Assembly: GCA_937883885.1 (NCBI GenBank)
Contig: CAKZXL010000688.1
Location: 1 to 18,391, forward strand
Direction of reading: 5' to 3'
From: an uncultured Aquincola sp.
GTDB lineage: Bacteria; Pseudomonadota; Gammaproteobacteria; Burkholderiales; Burkholderiaceae
Length of the DNA: 18,391 bases
In this document: positions 1-7,266 of the stretch, piece after piece
Position numbering within the stretch: the stretch's first letter is position 1
How the letters are laid out: each line of letters opens with the position of its first letter
Program-made: the position numbers and the translations under genes
Notes under the pieces: model-generated
Databases searched by the model: none
Seen by the model: only the letters and a program-made list of their open reading frames with translations
What the model was told of the DNA's origin: nothing

Positions 1-191
1 CCGTGGACGAGCAGGTGGGCGATCTCTTCGAACTCGCAGCGTTCGGCGAGTTCGAGGATGTCGTAGCCGCGGTAGTGCAGGTCGTTGCCGGTGCGGCCGA
101 CGGTGCACAGCGCAGTGTTGCCGGCAGTGACGCCGGACAGCGCGACCGACTTCTTGGCCTTGAAAGGGGTGGGCGTCGCGGTGTCGCTCAT
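1..191 (-). CDS. prpC: 2-methylcitrate synthase, N-terminal part (cut by window edge)
   Basis: The enzyme condenses propionyl-CoA with oxaloacetate to 2-methylcitrate, the first step of the cytosolic methylcitrate cycle. Only the first 63 residues are in the window. They carry the characteristic beginning of PrpC: KKSVALSGVTAGNTALCTVG followed by GNDLHYRGYDIL and a CEFEEIAHLLVHG stretch, which separates PrpC from housekeeping citrate synthase. The start at 191 is preceded by an AGGA ribosome-binding site about six bases upstream. The gene lies 56 bp downstream of a thioesterase gene on the same strand, so the two may be co-transcribed. The divergent ScfR/RamB-type regulator just beyond fits the usual control of propionate genes. 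Identification is confident; the rest of the gene is outside the window. Confidence 0.93.
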   Translation of the reverse strand, partial: MSDTATPTPFKAKKSVALSGVTAGNTALCTVGRTGNDLHYRGYDILELAERCEFEEIAHLLVH

Positions 192-247
192 CGGGATGTC
201 CTGGGTTGGCGTGGCGTGGAAGGGGTGGGATCTGGTCTGGCCGCCGG

Positions 248-661
248 TCAGGTGTCGGCCGGTGCAGCGAGCGCCGGTGTGACGACCGGCGTCGGGCGGC
301 CGTGCTGGTCCACAGCCACCATCTCGAAGTCGCCGCTCAGCACAGTCTGTGCACATGTGCCTGGCCCCGCATCGAAGCAGGCCGTGACACGGGCGGTCAA
401 GGATGTGCGGCCAACGCGGCTGATGCCTGCCTCCAACCGCAGCAGTGCGCCCACAGGCGCAGGTCGCAGGAACTCGATCCGGTTCGCGCCGACCATGACG
501 ATGGCCTGCCGCGTGCAGCGCGTGGCGACCAGGTAGGCGGCCTTGCCCAGCAAGGCCAGCCCGTGGGGCCCGAAGAGGGTGCCGTAGTGGTTGGTCAGCG
601 AGGGCAGCACGAGCTCGGTCAAGGTGAGGCGATCCGCCGGCCCCGGAGTTCCAGCGGTCAT
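248..661 (-). CDS. Hotdog-fold acyl-CoA thioesterase-like protein
   Basis: A 137-residue single-domain protein of the hotdog fold, resembling YciA/4HBT acyl-CoA thioesterases that hydrolyse acyl-CoA to free acid and CoA in the cytosol. Residues 24-42 (TNHYGTLFGPHGLALLGKA) align with the N-terminal part and long central helix of the fold. They are followed by strands with the pattern RIEFLRPAPVGALLRLEA and VGRTSLTARV. At the place where YciA-type enzymes have the catalytic Asp (as in QMD in the central helix) this protein has Gly39, so activity and substrate are uncertain. I chose the Met at 661; an in-frame Met at 694 would add 11 residues, and neither has a strong ribosome-binding site. It lies upstream of prpC and divergent from the acyl-CoA-responsive regulator, suggesting a role in clearing short acyl-CoA under propionate load (inference). 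Confidence 0.75.
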   Translation of the reverse strand: MTAGTPGPADRLTLTELVLPSLTNHYGTLFGPHGLALLGKAAYLVATRCTRQAIVMVGANRIEFLRPAPVGALLRLEAGISRVGRTSLTARVTACFDAGPGTCAQTVLSGDFEMVAVDQHGRPTPVVTPALAAPADT

Positions 662-723
662 CGCTTCAGGTCGGCAGGTCTGTGTGCGCTCCATCGGATC
701 CGGCGGGTGTCAGGTTTGGCGAG

Positions 724-815
724 TTCGCAATGTTCGCTATGCTCAGCCGTCCGATCAATGCCTGAATGAGCGAATGAAAGCGAAGCTTCGTTTGTGGATC
801 TGCGAAGTTTGCGAA
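724..815. promoter_or_regulatory. Divergent control region with repeated GCGAA half-sites
   Basis: The 179-bp gap between the thioesterase and the regulator holds two copies of a 14-bp motif in opposite orientation: TTCGCAATGTTCGC at 724-737 and GCGAAGTTTGCGAA at 802-815. They match as GCGAA-NN-TTGCGAA. A further pair of GCGAA boxes lies at 770-774 and 780-784, the second being part of the perfect palindrome CGAAGCTTCG (781-790). The motif resembles the RamB operator of Corynebacterium (AAACTTTGCAAA-like), and the adjacent regulator belongs to that family. Probable auto-regulatory and prpC-controlling operators; no clear -35/-10 pair was found. Confidence 0.55.
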
Positions 816-840
816 TGTTGGGGTGGACGAAGGAGGTGGG

Positions 841-2265
841 ATGCGCAAGACATTCATGGGGGTGCGGCTGCGGGCGTGGCGCGAACAACGGGGCATGAGC
901 CAGGCGGCACTCGCCAACGCGCTGTCCCTCTCACCGAGCTATGTGAACCAGCTTGAAAACAACCAGCGGCCGCTGTCCGTGCCGGTGCTGCTCAGGCTGC
1001 AGTCGGTGCTGGGCATCGACCTGCAGTGGTTCTCCGAAGACGAGGAGGCGCGGCTGATCGCGCAGCTGCAGGAAGCGTTGGCCGACACGGGCGACCACCC
1101 GCCCACCGCGATGGCCGAGCTGCAGGCCCTGGCGCAGCAGATGCCCGGCGTTGCGCAGCGTGTGATCGACCTGCACCGCCAGGCCGGCGAGGCCCGCACA
1201 CGCCTGGAAGTGCTGGCGCATGAGCTGGGCAACCGTGAGGTGCTGAGCCAGATCGGGCCCGTGCAGCCGCATGAGGCGGTGCGCGACTTCTTCTATGCGC
1301 GGCACAACCACGTGGCCGATCTCGACGCCCTGGCCGAGTCTCTGCATGGGCAGCTGCGCGTGGCTTCCAGCCTGGCCGGTGAGCTGGCGCCGGCGCTGCA
1401 GCGCCTGCTCGAGCAGCGGCACGGCATCACCGTGCGGCAGGCGGCGCTGCCGGAGGGTCACGGCCTGCGGCGCTTCGACGCGGCTGAGCGAGTGCTGCTG
1501 TTGGCCCCGGAACTCGAGGCCGGCCAGCGCAGCTTCCAGCTGGCGGTGCAGCTGGCCTTTGCCGAGGCGGGCACGCTGATGCACGACCTCGTGGCCGGCG
1601 CCGCTTTCCACACCGATGAGGCGCGCGCGCTGGCGCGCATCGGCCTGGCAAGCTACTTTGCCGGTGCGCTGGTGCTGCCCTATGCCGCCTTTCGCACGGC
1701 AGCCGAGTCGCTGGGTTACGACATCGACCTGTTGGCCCGTCGCTTCGGCGTCAGCGTGGAGACGGTGTGCCACCGCCTCTCCACGCTGCAGAGGCCCGAG
1801 GCGCCTGGCGTACCGTTCTTCTTCATCCGAGTCGACCGGGCGGGAAACATCTCGAAGCGTCAATCGGCGACCGACTTCCACTTCTCGCGCACCGGCGGCA
1901 CCTGCCCACTGTGGAACGTCTACGAAGCCTTCAGCCAACCTGACAAGGTGCTCACCCAGCTGGCCCAGATGCCCGACGGCCGCATCTACCTCTGGGTGGC
2001 GCGCTGCATCACGCACCGCGATGGCGGCTTCGGGCAGCCTGCGCGGCAATTTGCGCTGGCGCTGGGCTGCGACGTGCGGCATGCGCCGCGCCTGGTCTAT
2101 GGCCGAGGCATGGCGCTGGACAAGGCCGAGGCCACGACGCCCATCGGCCCCGGTTGCAAGGTCTGCGAACGCACCCAGTGCAATCAACGGGCGCACCCTG
2201 CCCTGGGCCGAACCTTGAAAATCGATGAGAACGCCCGTGCCCGGGAACCCTATGCAGCCGCCTGA
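841..2265 (+). CDS. Short-chain fatty acyl transcriptional regulator (ScfR/RamB/PrpR-type, XRE family)
   Basis: A 474-residue cytosolic DNA-binding regulator. Residues about 7-65 form an XRE helix-turn-helix (LRAWREQRGMSQAALANAL, then LSPSYVNQLENNQRPLSV). The middle (about 160-310) corresponds to the ImmA/IrrE-like domain, but no HExxH zinc-protease motif is present. The C-terminal third carries TGGTCPLWNVYEAF and ends with a cysteine cluster, C439-KV-C442-ERTQ-C447, plus C355 and C389. In mycobacterial PrpR of this family the C-terminal part binds a 4Fe-4S cluster and senses acyl-CoA; the same is inferred here. The start at 841 has AGGAGG four bases upstream; the GTG at 823 in the same frame would place the ribosome-binding site inside the gene. 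It is divergent from the thioesterase-prpC pair, which it probably controls. Family identification is strong; its direction of control is unknown. Confidence 0.88.
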   Translation: MRKTFMGVRLRAWREQRGMSQAALANALSLSPSYVNQLENNQRPLSVPVLLRLQSVLGIDLQWFSEDEEARLIAQLQEALADTGDHPPTAMAELQALAQQMPGVAQRVIDLHRQAGEARTRLEVLAHELGNREVLSQIGPVQPHEAVRDFFYARHNHVADLDALAESLHGQLRVASSLAGELAPALQRLLEQRHGITVRQAALPEGHGLRRFDAAERVLLLAPELEAGQRSFQLAVQLAFAEAGTLMHDLVAGAAFHTDEARALARIGLASYFAGALVLPYAAFRTAAESLGYDIDLLARRFGVSVETVCHRLSTLQRPEAPGVPFFFIRVDRAGNISKRQSATDFHFSRTGGTCPLWNVYEAFSQPDKVLTQLAQMPDGRIYLWVARCITHRDGGFGQPARQFALALGCDVRHAPRLVYGRGMALDKAEATTPIGPGCKVCERTQCNQRAHPALGRTLKIDENARAREPYAAA

Positions 2266-2407
2266 GCCGCCGGCTTTGAACCCGCCAGACCTCAGGTGGC
2301 CAGGCGAGCTTGAGCCGGCAGGTACGTACTTTCTCCTCCGGCACTGACCTCCGGGCGAGCAGCTTTCTGAGCTTGAGCCTTGTTTCGTGCTTCCCCACGG
2401 GACCTCT

Positions 2408-2439
2408 TGAACTGTGTCCTACTTCTCGGGGTCAGTTCA
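2408..2439. repeat. Inverted repeat resembling an IS3-type terminus (remnant)
   Basis: TGAACTG at 2408-2414 is repeated in reverse as CAGTTCA at 2433-2439, with 18 bases between. Read on the minus strand, the start TGAACTGACCCCGAGAAGT and the following GGACAC look like the terminal repeats common in IS3-family elements. No transposase remains next to it that I can recognise. A simple hairpin or protein-binding site is also possible. Confidence 0.3.
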
Positions 2440-2697
2440 TGCCCGCGGCGGTTCAGAGCTGTCCATACTGGCACTGGCCGATCAGTACCAGGCCCGCGGC
2501 ACCAAGCAGCGTTTGCATGGCGACTTCGACTATGCCGCCGACAGCAGGGACCGCCAGCGCCGCTGGGCCGCCTGCCCCCCAGTGACACCACCCAGAGCCC
2601 CACCCGCCTGCGCCAGGACGATCAGCCAGCGGTTCGTGAAAGATCCGGGTTAGCGCAACGCTGCCGAAGCCGATGACGGTCGACACCCTCGGAGTTT

Positions 2698-2726
2698 TTC
2701 GCGATTGCTTCGCATTCGCATATAGT
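2698..2726 (+). promoter_or_regulatory. Possible promoter / Fur-like region for the siderophore operon
   Basis: Three TTCGC repeats (2698-2702, 2709-2713, 2715-2719) are followed by TATAGT (2721-2726), an acceptable -10 hexamer. There is no good -35 at 17 bases. The AT-rich minus-strand reading TATATGCGAATGCGAAGCAA loosely resembles betaproteobacterial Fur sites, but the match is poor. The leader to the receptor start would be about 165 bases. Low confidence. Confidence 0.25.
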
Positions 2727-2899
2727 TGTGGTCGCAGGCGCGACCGTTCGCGCATTGCCGCTCGTCGCCAGCCTTCGCCAGCCATTGAGCTCGGCTGCAA
2801 TTCGCCGCAGCCTACACAGACGCCCTTCGCCACACGCGTGACCCGTCAGATCACATGTGGCTCGGGCGCTCTGACTTGGAACGAAGTCACTGAGCATGG

Positions 2900-5263
2900 A
2901 TGAGGACGATGGACCGCCTGAGCCGCAACACCGCTTCTGTCCACCACCCTACGTGGCACCGCCACTTCGCACTTGCGGCTCCCACCCTGGCGGTCGTGCT
3001 CGCGCTGGGCACGGTCCAGGCCATTGCACAAGTCGCGCCACTCGAGCGCACCCTGCAGGTCGACATCCCGGCCGGCGCACTGGCTGATGCACTGCGGAGC
3101 CTGGCAACCCAGAGCGGGCTCAGGATCGACGCCGATTCCGGCCTCACGGAAGGTCGTCGTACCGCGGGTGCCCGAGGCGCACTGACCGCCCGCCAGGCCC
3201 TGGACAACATGCTGGCCAGCACTGGCCTGGCGGCCAGCGTGGCGGCCGACGGAACCGTCGCTCTGAGAACGTCCACGACGCAGGGGCAGGAACTCGACAA
3301 GGTCGTGATCGTGGGCACCAAGCGCGCGCAAGGGCGTCAGCAGGCCACGCAGAGCGTGTCGGTGCTCGGCGAGCAGGACACGATCGGGATGCAGTCCGCG
3401 TTCGACGTCGTCGGGCGCATCCCCAACGTGGCCCAGCAGACGGATGGCTTCCTCCCCACGGTCCGCGGGCTGGACGGGAACGGCGTCGCCAACGGTGGCA
3501 ATGGCGCCGTCACCGGCGCGAACCCGCGCATGAGCAACTACATCGACGGCGTCGCTCGAACCTACGGCGCCACGCCCGACGGCCAGGGCAGCTTCTGGGA
3601 TCTGGCGCAGATCGAGGTGTATCGCGGCGCACAGTCGACGCTGCTGGGGCAGAACGCCTTGGCAGGCGCCATCGTGCAGACGACCAGGGACCCGGTCTTC
3701 AAGGACGAGTACGCAGTCCAGGTCGGCGCGCACACCGAGCGAACCACCCTGAACGGCGCGTTCATGGTCAACAAAATGCTTGGCGACAGCCTTGCCATCC
3801 GATTCACCGGAGAAGCTATCGACGGCAAGAACGCGATCGACTACTCGGGCTTCGTCGGCAGCGGGGTGACCGCAGATGACCGCGACGAATTCGGACGCAC
3901 GAAGTACGGCCGCTACCGCTTCAAGGCGCTGCTGGCACCGTCCGACGCGCTGACGTTGAAGCTCACCCTCGAGCAGGAACGACGGCGCAATGCCTACACC
4001 AACGACCTGGCGTCGAATTCGACACGCCGCGAGATCACGAGCACCAGCTACGGCTGGTTCGACTCCGACACCCGCGTGGCTGCGCTGAACGCCAACTATG
4101 AGATCAACGGCGAATGGACCTTCGATGCCGTGCTCTCGCAGCAGAAGGCAAGCACCAAGTTCGGGCCGCCGATCGTCGGGCAGCCCGATCCGGCCGCCTT
4201 TCTGGACTTCACCTTCGACTCGACGGAGACGGCCCTCGAGCCGAAGTTCGTCTACAAGGCCCGGCAGGGCCGCACGAGCGCCGTCTTCGGCGCCTTCATC
4301 AAGGAGCGTGAACGCGACGACCTGGGCAAGCCCGGATCGCTGTTCGCGCTGACCGCAGACGACCACGCCACGAGCCAGTCACTCTTCGCCGATGCCACGC
4401 TGCAGATCAGTCCCGAATGGGACCTGCTGGCCGCGGGCCGGCTGATCGACGACCGCCAGCGCCGCAACTTCTCGGCGTTTGGCGGTGCGCTGACGTACGC
4501 CTTCGACGAACGCAATCGGGTCTTCCTGCCGAAGTTCGGTGCAACGTACAACCTGAGTCCGGACGCCGCCTTCAGCGTGGTGGCCTACAAGGGCTACAAC
4601 CCGAGCGGCGGCGGTGTGAGCTTCGTGACCTTCACGCCCTACCAGTACCGCAAGGAGACGGCACAGACGGTCGAACTCGTGGCGCGCACGCAGTGGCTGG
4701 ACCGCAGGCTCACCGCCAACGCCAACCTGTTCTTCACCCGCCTGCATGACACGCAGGTCAGTGGCATCGGACCTGGTGGCCCGAACGATGGCATCAACGT
4801 CAACCTGGCCAGGGCACGAACCCGTGGGCTCGAGGTTGACGTGGCCTACCGCCCCGACGCGAAGGCCAAGGTGGGCTTCGCCCTCGGCCTGCTCGACACG
4901 CGGATCATCGACTTCGGATCGGCCGCGAACAACAGCAAGAACGGCAATCAGCTTGGCCTGGCGCCGCGCGTCACGGCCAACATCAACGGTTCGATGGAAG
5001 TCCTGCCGCGCCTGGTCGTGGGCGGCGACCTGGCCTTCGCGAGCAAGCGCTACACCGACTACGAGAACGTGGCAGCGGACCGGCTGCCAGGCTACGGACT
5101 GGCCAACGTCAACGTGCAGTACCGCATCGCCAACGTCACGCTGACCGGCTACGTCAACAACGTGTTCGACAAGCTGGTGCAGTTCAGCCGCTTCACTGCC
5201 TTCAACCAGGCCTACGTCAACGAGCCCCGGACCGTCGGGGTGAACGTGAAGGCCGATTTCTGA
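2900..5263 (+). CDS. TonB-dependent outer-membrane siderophore receptor with STN signalling domain
   Basis: A 787-residue outer-membrane receptor for ligand-gated uptake, driven by TonB-ExbBD. An N-terminal signal peptide ends near A43 (VQAIA-QV). Residues about 50-124 are a secretin/TonB short N-terminal (STN) domain (LQVDIPAGALADALRSLA, GLRIDADSGL, ALDNMLASTGL), as in FecA/FpvA-type transducers. A TonB-box-like DKVVIVG lies at 133-139. The plug follows, with TVRGLDGNG, NYIDGVARTYG and the typical IEVYRGAQSTLLGQNALAGAI. The rest is a 22-strand barrel ending in the terminal Phe expected for outer-membrane insertion (NVKADF). Receptors of the FyuA/FecA group look closest; the siderophore is unknown. 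The start is uncertain: Met at 2900 or 2909, neither well placed after a ribosome-binding site. It is followed after 34 bp by a PepSY protein. STN implies sigma/anti-sigma signalling, but no fecI/fecR is in the window. Confidence 0.92.
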   Translation: MRTMDRLSRNTASVHHPTWHRHFALAAPTLAVVLALGTVQAIAQVAPLERTLQVDIPAGALADALRSLATQSGLRIDADSGLTEGRRTAGARGALTARQALDNMLASTGLAASVAADGTVALRTSTTQGQELDKVVIVGTKRAQGRQQATQSVSVLGEQDTIGMQSAFDVVGRIPNVAQQTDGFLPTVRGLDGNGVANGGNGAVTGANPRMSNYIDGVARTYGATPDGQGSFWDLAQIEVYRGAQSTLLGQNALAGAIVQTTRDPVFKDEYAVQVGAHTERTTLNGAFMVNKMLGDSLAIRFTGEAIDGKNAIDYSGFVGSGVTADDRDEFGRTKYGRYRFKALLAPSDALTLKLTLEQERRRNAYTNDLASNSTRREITSTSYGWFDSDTRVAALNANYEINGEWTFDAVLSQQKASTKFGPPIVGQPDPAAFLDFTFDSTETALEPKFVYKARQGRTSAVFGAFIKERERDDLGKPGSLFALTADDHATSQSLFADATLQISPEWDLLAAGRLIDDRQRRNFSAFGGALTYAFDERNRVFLPKFGATYNLSPDAAFSVVAYKGYNPSGGGVSFVTFTPYQYRKETAQTVELVARTQWLDRRLTANANLFFTRLHDTQVSGIGPGGPNDGINVNLARARTRGLEVDVAYRPDAKAKVGFALGLLDTRIIDFGSAANNSKNGNQLGLAPRVTANINGSMEVLPRLVVGGDLAFASKRYTDYENVAADRLPGYGLANVNVQYRIANVTLTGYVNNVFDKLVQFSRFTAFNQAYVNEPRTVGVNVKADF

Positions 5264-5297
5264 GACCACTCCTGCCCTGCCGACCCGGAGAAGACCG

Positions 5298-6461
5298 ATG
5301 ACGACGAAGAGCCTGCGCATCTGGACCTGGCTGCACACGTGGAGCAGCCTGGTCTGCACGGTCTTCATGCTGCTCCTGTGCCTGACCGGGCTGCCATTGA
5401 TCTTTCACCACGAGATCGGCCACCTGCTGGGTACCGAAGTGGAGGCGCCGGAGATGCCGGCAGACTCGCCACGCGCGTCCCTGGACGCCGTGGTCACGAA
5501 TGCACAGACACGGGCGCAGGGCCTTGTACCCACCTTCGTGTTCCAGGAGCCGGATGAGAAAGACACGTGGATGGTCGGCTTCGCGCCCACGCCGATGGCT
5601 CAGGAAGGCACGAAGACCGTGGTCGTCGACGCCCGTACAGGCCAGGTGCTGGGTGAGCCGCCCGCCGAGGAAGGCTTCATCTACGTGATGTTCAAGCTCC
5701 ACGTCGACCTGTTCGCCGGGCTGCCGGGCAAGCTCTTCCTCGGCCTGATGGGCATCTTGCTGGTCGTTGCGATCGTCTCGGGCGTGGTGCTGTACGCGCC
5801 CTTCATGCGCAAGCTGCCGTTCGGCAGGGTGCGCAAGGACCGGTCAGCCCGGCTCAAGTGGCTGGACATGCACAACATGCTGGGGGTGGTGACGCTGAGC
5901 TGGGCACTGGTGGTGGGATTCACCGGCGTCATCAACACCTGGGCCGACCTCGTGATCAAATTCTGGCAGTTCGACCAGCTCGGCAAGGTCACTGCTCCGT
6001 ACAAGGCGCTGCCGCTGCCGGCCACGCTGGCGTCGCTTCAGGCCGCAGCCGACGCGGCCCAGCGCGTCCAGCCTGACATGCGGCTTGCGTTCGTGTCGTT
6101 CCCCGGTACTTTGCTCTCGAGTCCGCACCACTATGCCGTGTTCATGCGCGGCACCGAGCCGATGTCGGCGCGGCTCTTCAAGCCGGTGCTGGTCGACGCG
6201 CAGACCACGGAGGTGACGGCTGCACTAGACCTGCCCTGGTACGTCACAGCTCTGTTGGTCTCGCAGCCGCTTCATTTCGGCGACTACGGTGGACGACCGA
6301 TGCAGATCCTGTGGGCGGCGCTGGACGTCATCACCATCATGGTGCTCGGCAGCGGCTTGTATCTGTGGTTCACCCGCAGGCGTGCTCGCGAGAGCCGGCT
6401 GGCCACCGCCTGGGCTGAGGTCGAGCCGCTGGCCACCGCGGCACAAGAGGCCACCCGATGA
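5298..6461 (+). CDS. PepSY-associated inner-membrane protein, probable siderophore-iron reductase
   Basis: A 387-residue inner-membrane protein of the PepSY-TM family (PF03929), members of which accompany TonB receptors and in studied cases (FpvG/FoxB type) help reduce iron released from siderophores. Four main membrane helices are seen: about 12-36 (SLVCTVFMLLLCLTGLPLIF), 146-170 (LFLGLMGILLVVAIVSGVVL), 193-215, and 343-365 near the C-terminus. Two periplasmic PepSY-like regions lie between them. Conserved histidines possibly binding haem occur at H13 (LHTWSS), H37-H38, in MFKLHVDLF, in DMHNMLG and in PLHFGDYGG. The start at 5298 has GGAG seven bases upstream. It follows the receptor by 34 bp and overlaps the next small gene in an ATGA arrangement, so the three form one operon. 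Family assignment is strong; the reductase role is inference. Confidence 0.88.
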   Translation: MTTKSLRIWTWLHTWSSLVCTVFMLLLCLTGLPLIFHHEIGHLLGTEVEAPEMPADSPRASLDAVVTNAQTRAQGLVPTFVFQEPDEKDTWMVGFAPTPMAQEGTKTVVVDARTGQVLGEPPAEEGFIYVMFKLHVDLFAGLPGKLFLGLMGILLVVAIVSGVVLYAPFMRKLPFGRVRKDRSARLKWLDMHNMLGVVTLSWALVVGFTGVINTWADLVIKFWQFDQLGKVTAPYKALPLPATLASLQAAADAAQRVQPDMRLAFVSFPGTLLSSPHHYAVFMRGTEPMSARLFKPVLVDAQTTEVTAALDLPWYVTALLVSQPLHFGDYGGRPMQILWAALDVITIMVLGSGLYLWFTRRRARESRLATAWAEVEPLATAAQEATR

Positions 6462-6634
6462 CGGGCTGGCAGATCTTCAGGTGGCCGGTGGCGATCGCCT
6501 TGCTGACGATGGCGGGGCTGTTGGCCGGGCTGGTCTCCGACGGGTGGGGTGACGTGCTTGCGGCTATCGGCCTTCTAGTGCCCGCATTGCTCGCAATCTG
6601 GTTTGGCGTCCGGGCAGGGCATTCGCATTCCTAA
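6458..6634 (+). CDS. Small two-helix membrane protein (58 residues), partner of the PepSY protein
   Basis: This short gene begins with ATG at 6458 inside the stop region of the PepSY gene (ATGA overlap), a sign of translational coupling. It ends with TAA at 6632-6634. The 58-residue product has two hydrophobic stretches, about 10-26 ([17 protein letters not shown]) and 32-51 ([20 protein letters not shown]), joined by a short SDGWG turn. It ends in the polar tail RAGHSHS with two histidines. Small hydrophobic proteins of this layout are commonly found right after PepSY proteins in siderophore loci, usually unannotated or given as hypothetical. A role as an accessory subunit of the reductase or transporter is inferred from position only. 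Its 3' end is just 30 bp from the end of the IS relic, so any operon continuation may have been lost. Confidence 0.75.
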   Translation: MTGWQIFRWPVAIALLTMAGLLAGLVSDGWGDVLAAIGLLVPALLAIWFGVRAGHSHS

Positions 6635-6664
6635 GGGATGTGCGTTCCATAGCTCCAAGCGGCA

Positions 6665-6692
6665 TGACCTTGCCCCTGGATTCCGTATCCCA
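6665..6692. repeat. IS terminal inverted repeat (end distal to orfA)
   Basis: The 28-bp end begins TGACCTTGCCCCTGGA when read on the plus strand from 6665 and ends CCGTATCCCA. Compared with the other end it differs at only four positions (13, 17, 18 and 23). Confidence 0.88.
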
Positions 6693-6700
6693 CAGCTGGA

Positions 6701-7231
6701 CTACGCACTGGCTTGCTGGGGTTGGCCGGCGAGCCAGTTGGCTTCGAACTGCATCGGGCTGACATAGGCCAGTGTCGAGTGCAGTCGCGATCGGTTGTAC
6801 CAGGGCATCCAGGCCACGACCTCGTCTTTGGCTTGGCGTCCTGGCGCGGCGCCCAGCCCACCACCTGGCGGTTGAGCAGGTTGGGTGCAATGGGCAGGTC
6901 GTGCCTGCTGTCGGTGGTGACCTTGAAGCGCCGCTTGCCCGTGGCGCGAATGCCGTGCTGCTGCATGAGCTTCTACACCCCATCCCGTCACCCGCGCCAA
7001 CTCGGCACGCAGCCGGGCAATCTCCATCTGCTCGGCGCTCACCGGTTTGCTGTCTGCTCCGGCGAGCTTGCCATCGCGCTTGGCCTTGACCCAGTTGAAC
7101 AAGGTCTGATCGACCACGCCCAGCGTCCTGGCCGCCGTCGCAATGCTCTGGCCACCCTCGACCAGGCGCACCGCCTCCTGCTTGAACTCCAACGTGTAGC
7201 GCGCCCTCGGCGCCGCCTTCGGCTTCGTCAT
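6701..7231 (-). pseudogene. IS3-family transposase remnant (orfA plus broken orfB)
   Basis: From Met at 7231 to about 6990 the frame encodes a nearly full OrfA: a helix-turn-helix of the IS3/IS911 type (RYTLEFKQEAVRLVEGG, TAARTLGVVDQTLFNWVKA) followed by the leucine-zipper-like tail MEIARLRAELARV. It then joins out of frame to an OrfB piece starting [20 protein letters not shown] (6966 downward). That piece runs through APNLLNR and joins QVVGW near 6868, skipping the first part of the DDE core. Near 6830 the frame shifts again to the OrfB end [20 protein letters not shown], with stop at 6701. The DDE catalytic core is absent, so no active transposase can be made. OrfA alone might still be translated and bind the element ends. 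Confidence 0.85.
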
Positions 7232-7266
7232 TCCCGTTCTCCTTGCTGACATTGCATCACTCAGCA

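Larger units (their letters stand above)
2266..2899. other. Gene-free stretch between regulator and TonB receptor
   Basis: About 630 bp with only short open frames, none with a recognisable protein family, a convincing ribosome-binding site, or support in the neighbourhood. It contains an inverted repeat resembling an IS terminus (2408-2439) and, nearer the receptor, a TTCGC-rich stretch ahead of a TATAGT box (2698-2726). The remainder looks like degraded sequence. It is where regulators such as a FecI/FecR pair would often lie for an STN-type receptor; none was recognised. Confidence 0.55.

Noticed and set aside
931..2196. 421-residue open frame on the minus strand opposite the regulator
   Set aside because: It lacks a ribosome-binding site and family motifs, and is rich in Arg/Gln/His as expected from the reverse of a high-GC gene.
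2700..2726. Canonical Fur box before the TonB receptor
   Set aside because: The match to the GATAATGATAATC-type consensus is poor; kept only as a weak promoter-region entry.
2414..2833. Short open frames in both directions in the gene-free stretch (for example plus 2414-2653 and minus 2453-2833)
   Set aside because: No start signals, no recognisable family and no neighbour context; they overlap each other. Kept only as part of the intergenic description.
2673..2903. 76-residue plus-strand frame ending at the TonB receptor start
   Set aside because: No ribosome-binding site or recognisable motif, and the composition is not protein-like; likely chance.
2846..4366. 506-residue open frame on the minus strand opposite the TonB receptor
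   Set aside because: Composition is the mirror of a GC-rich coding strand, no domain is recognisable, and the plus-strand frame is a clear receptor.
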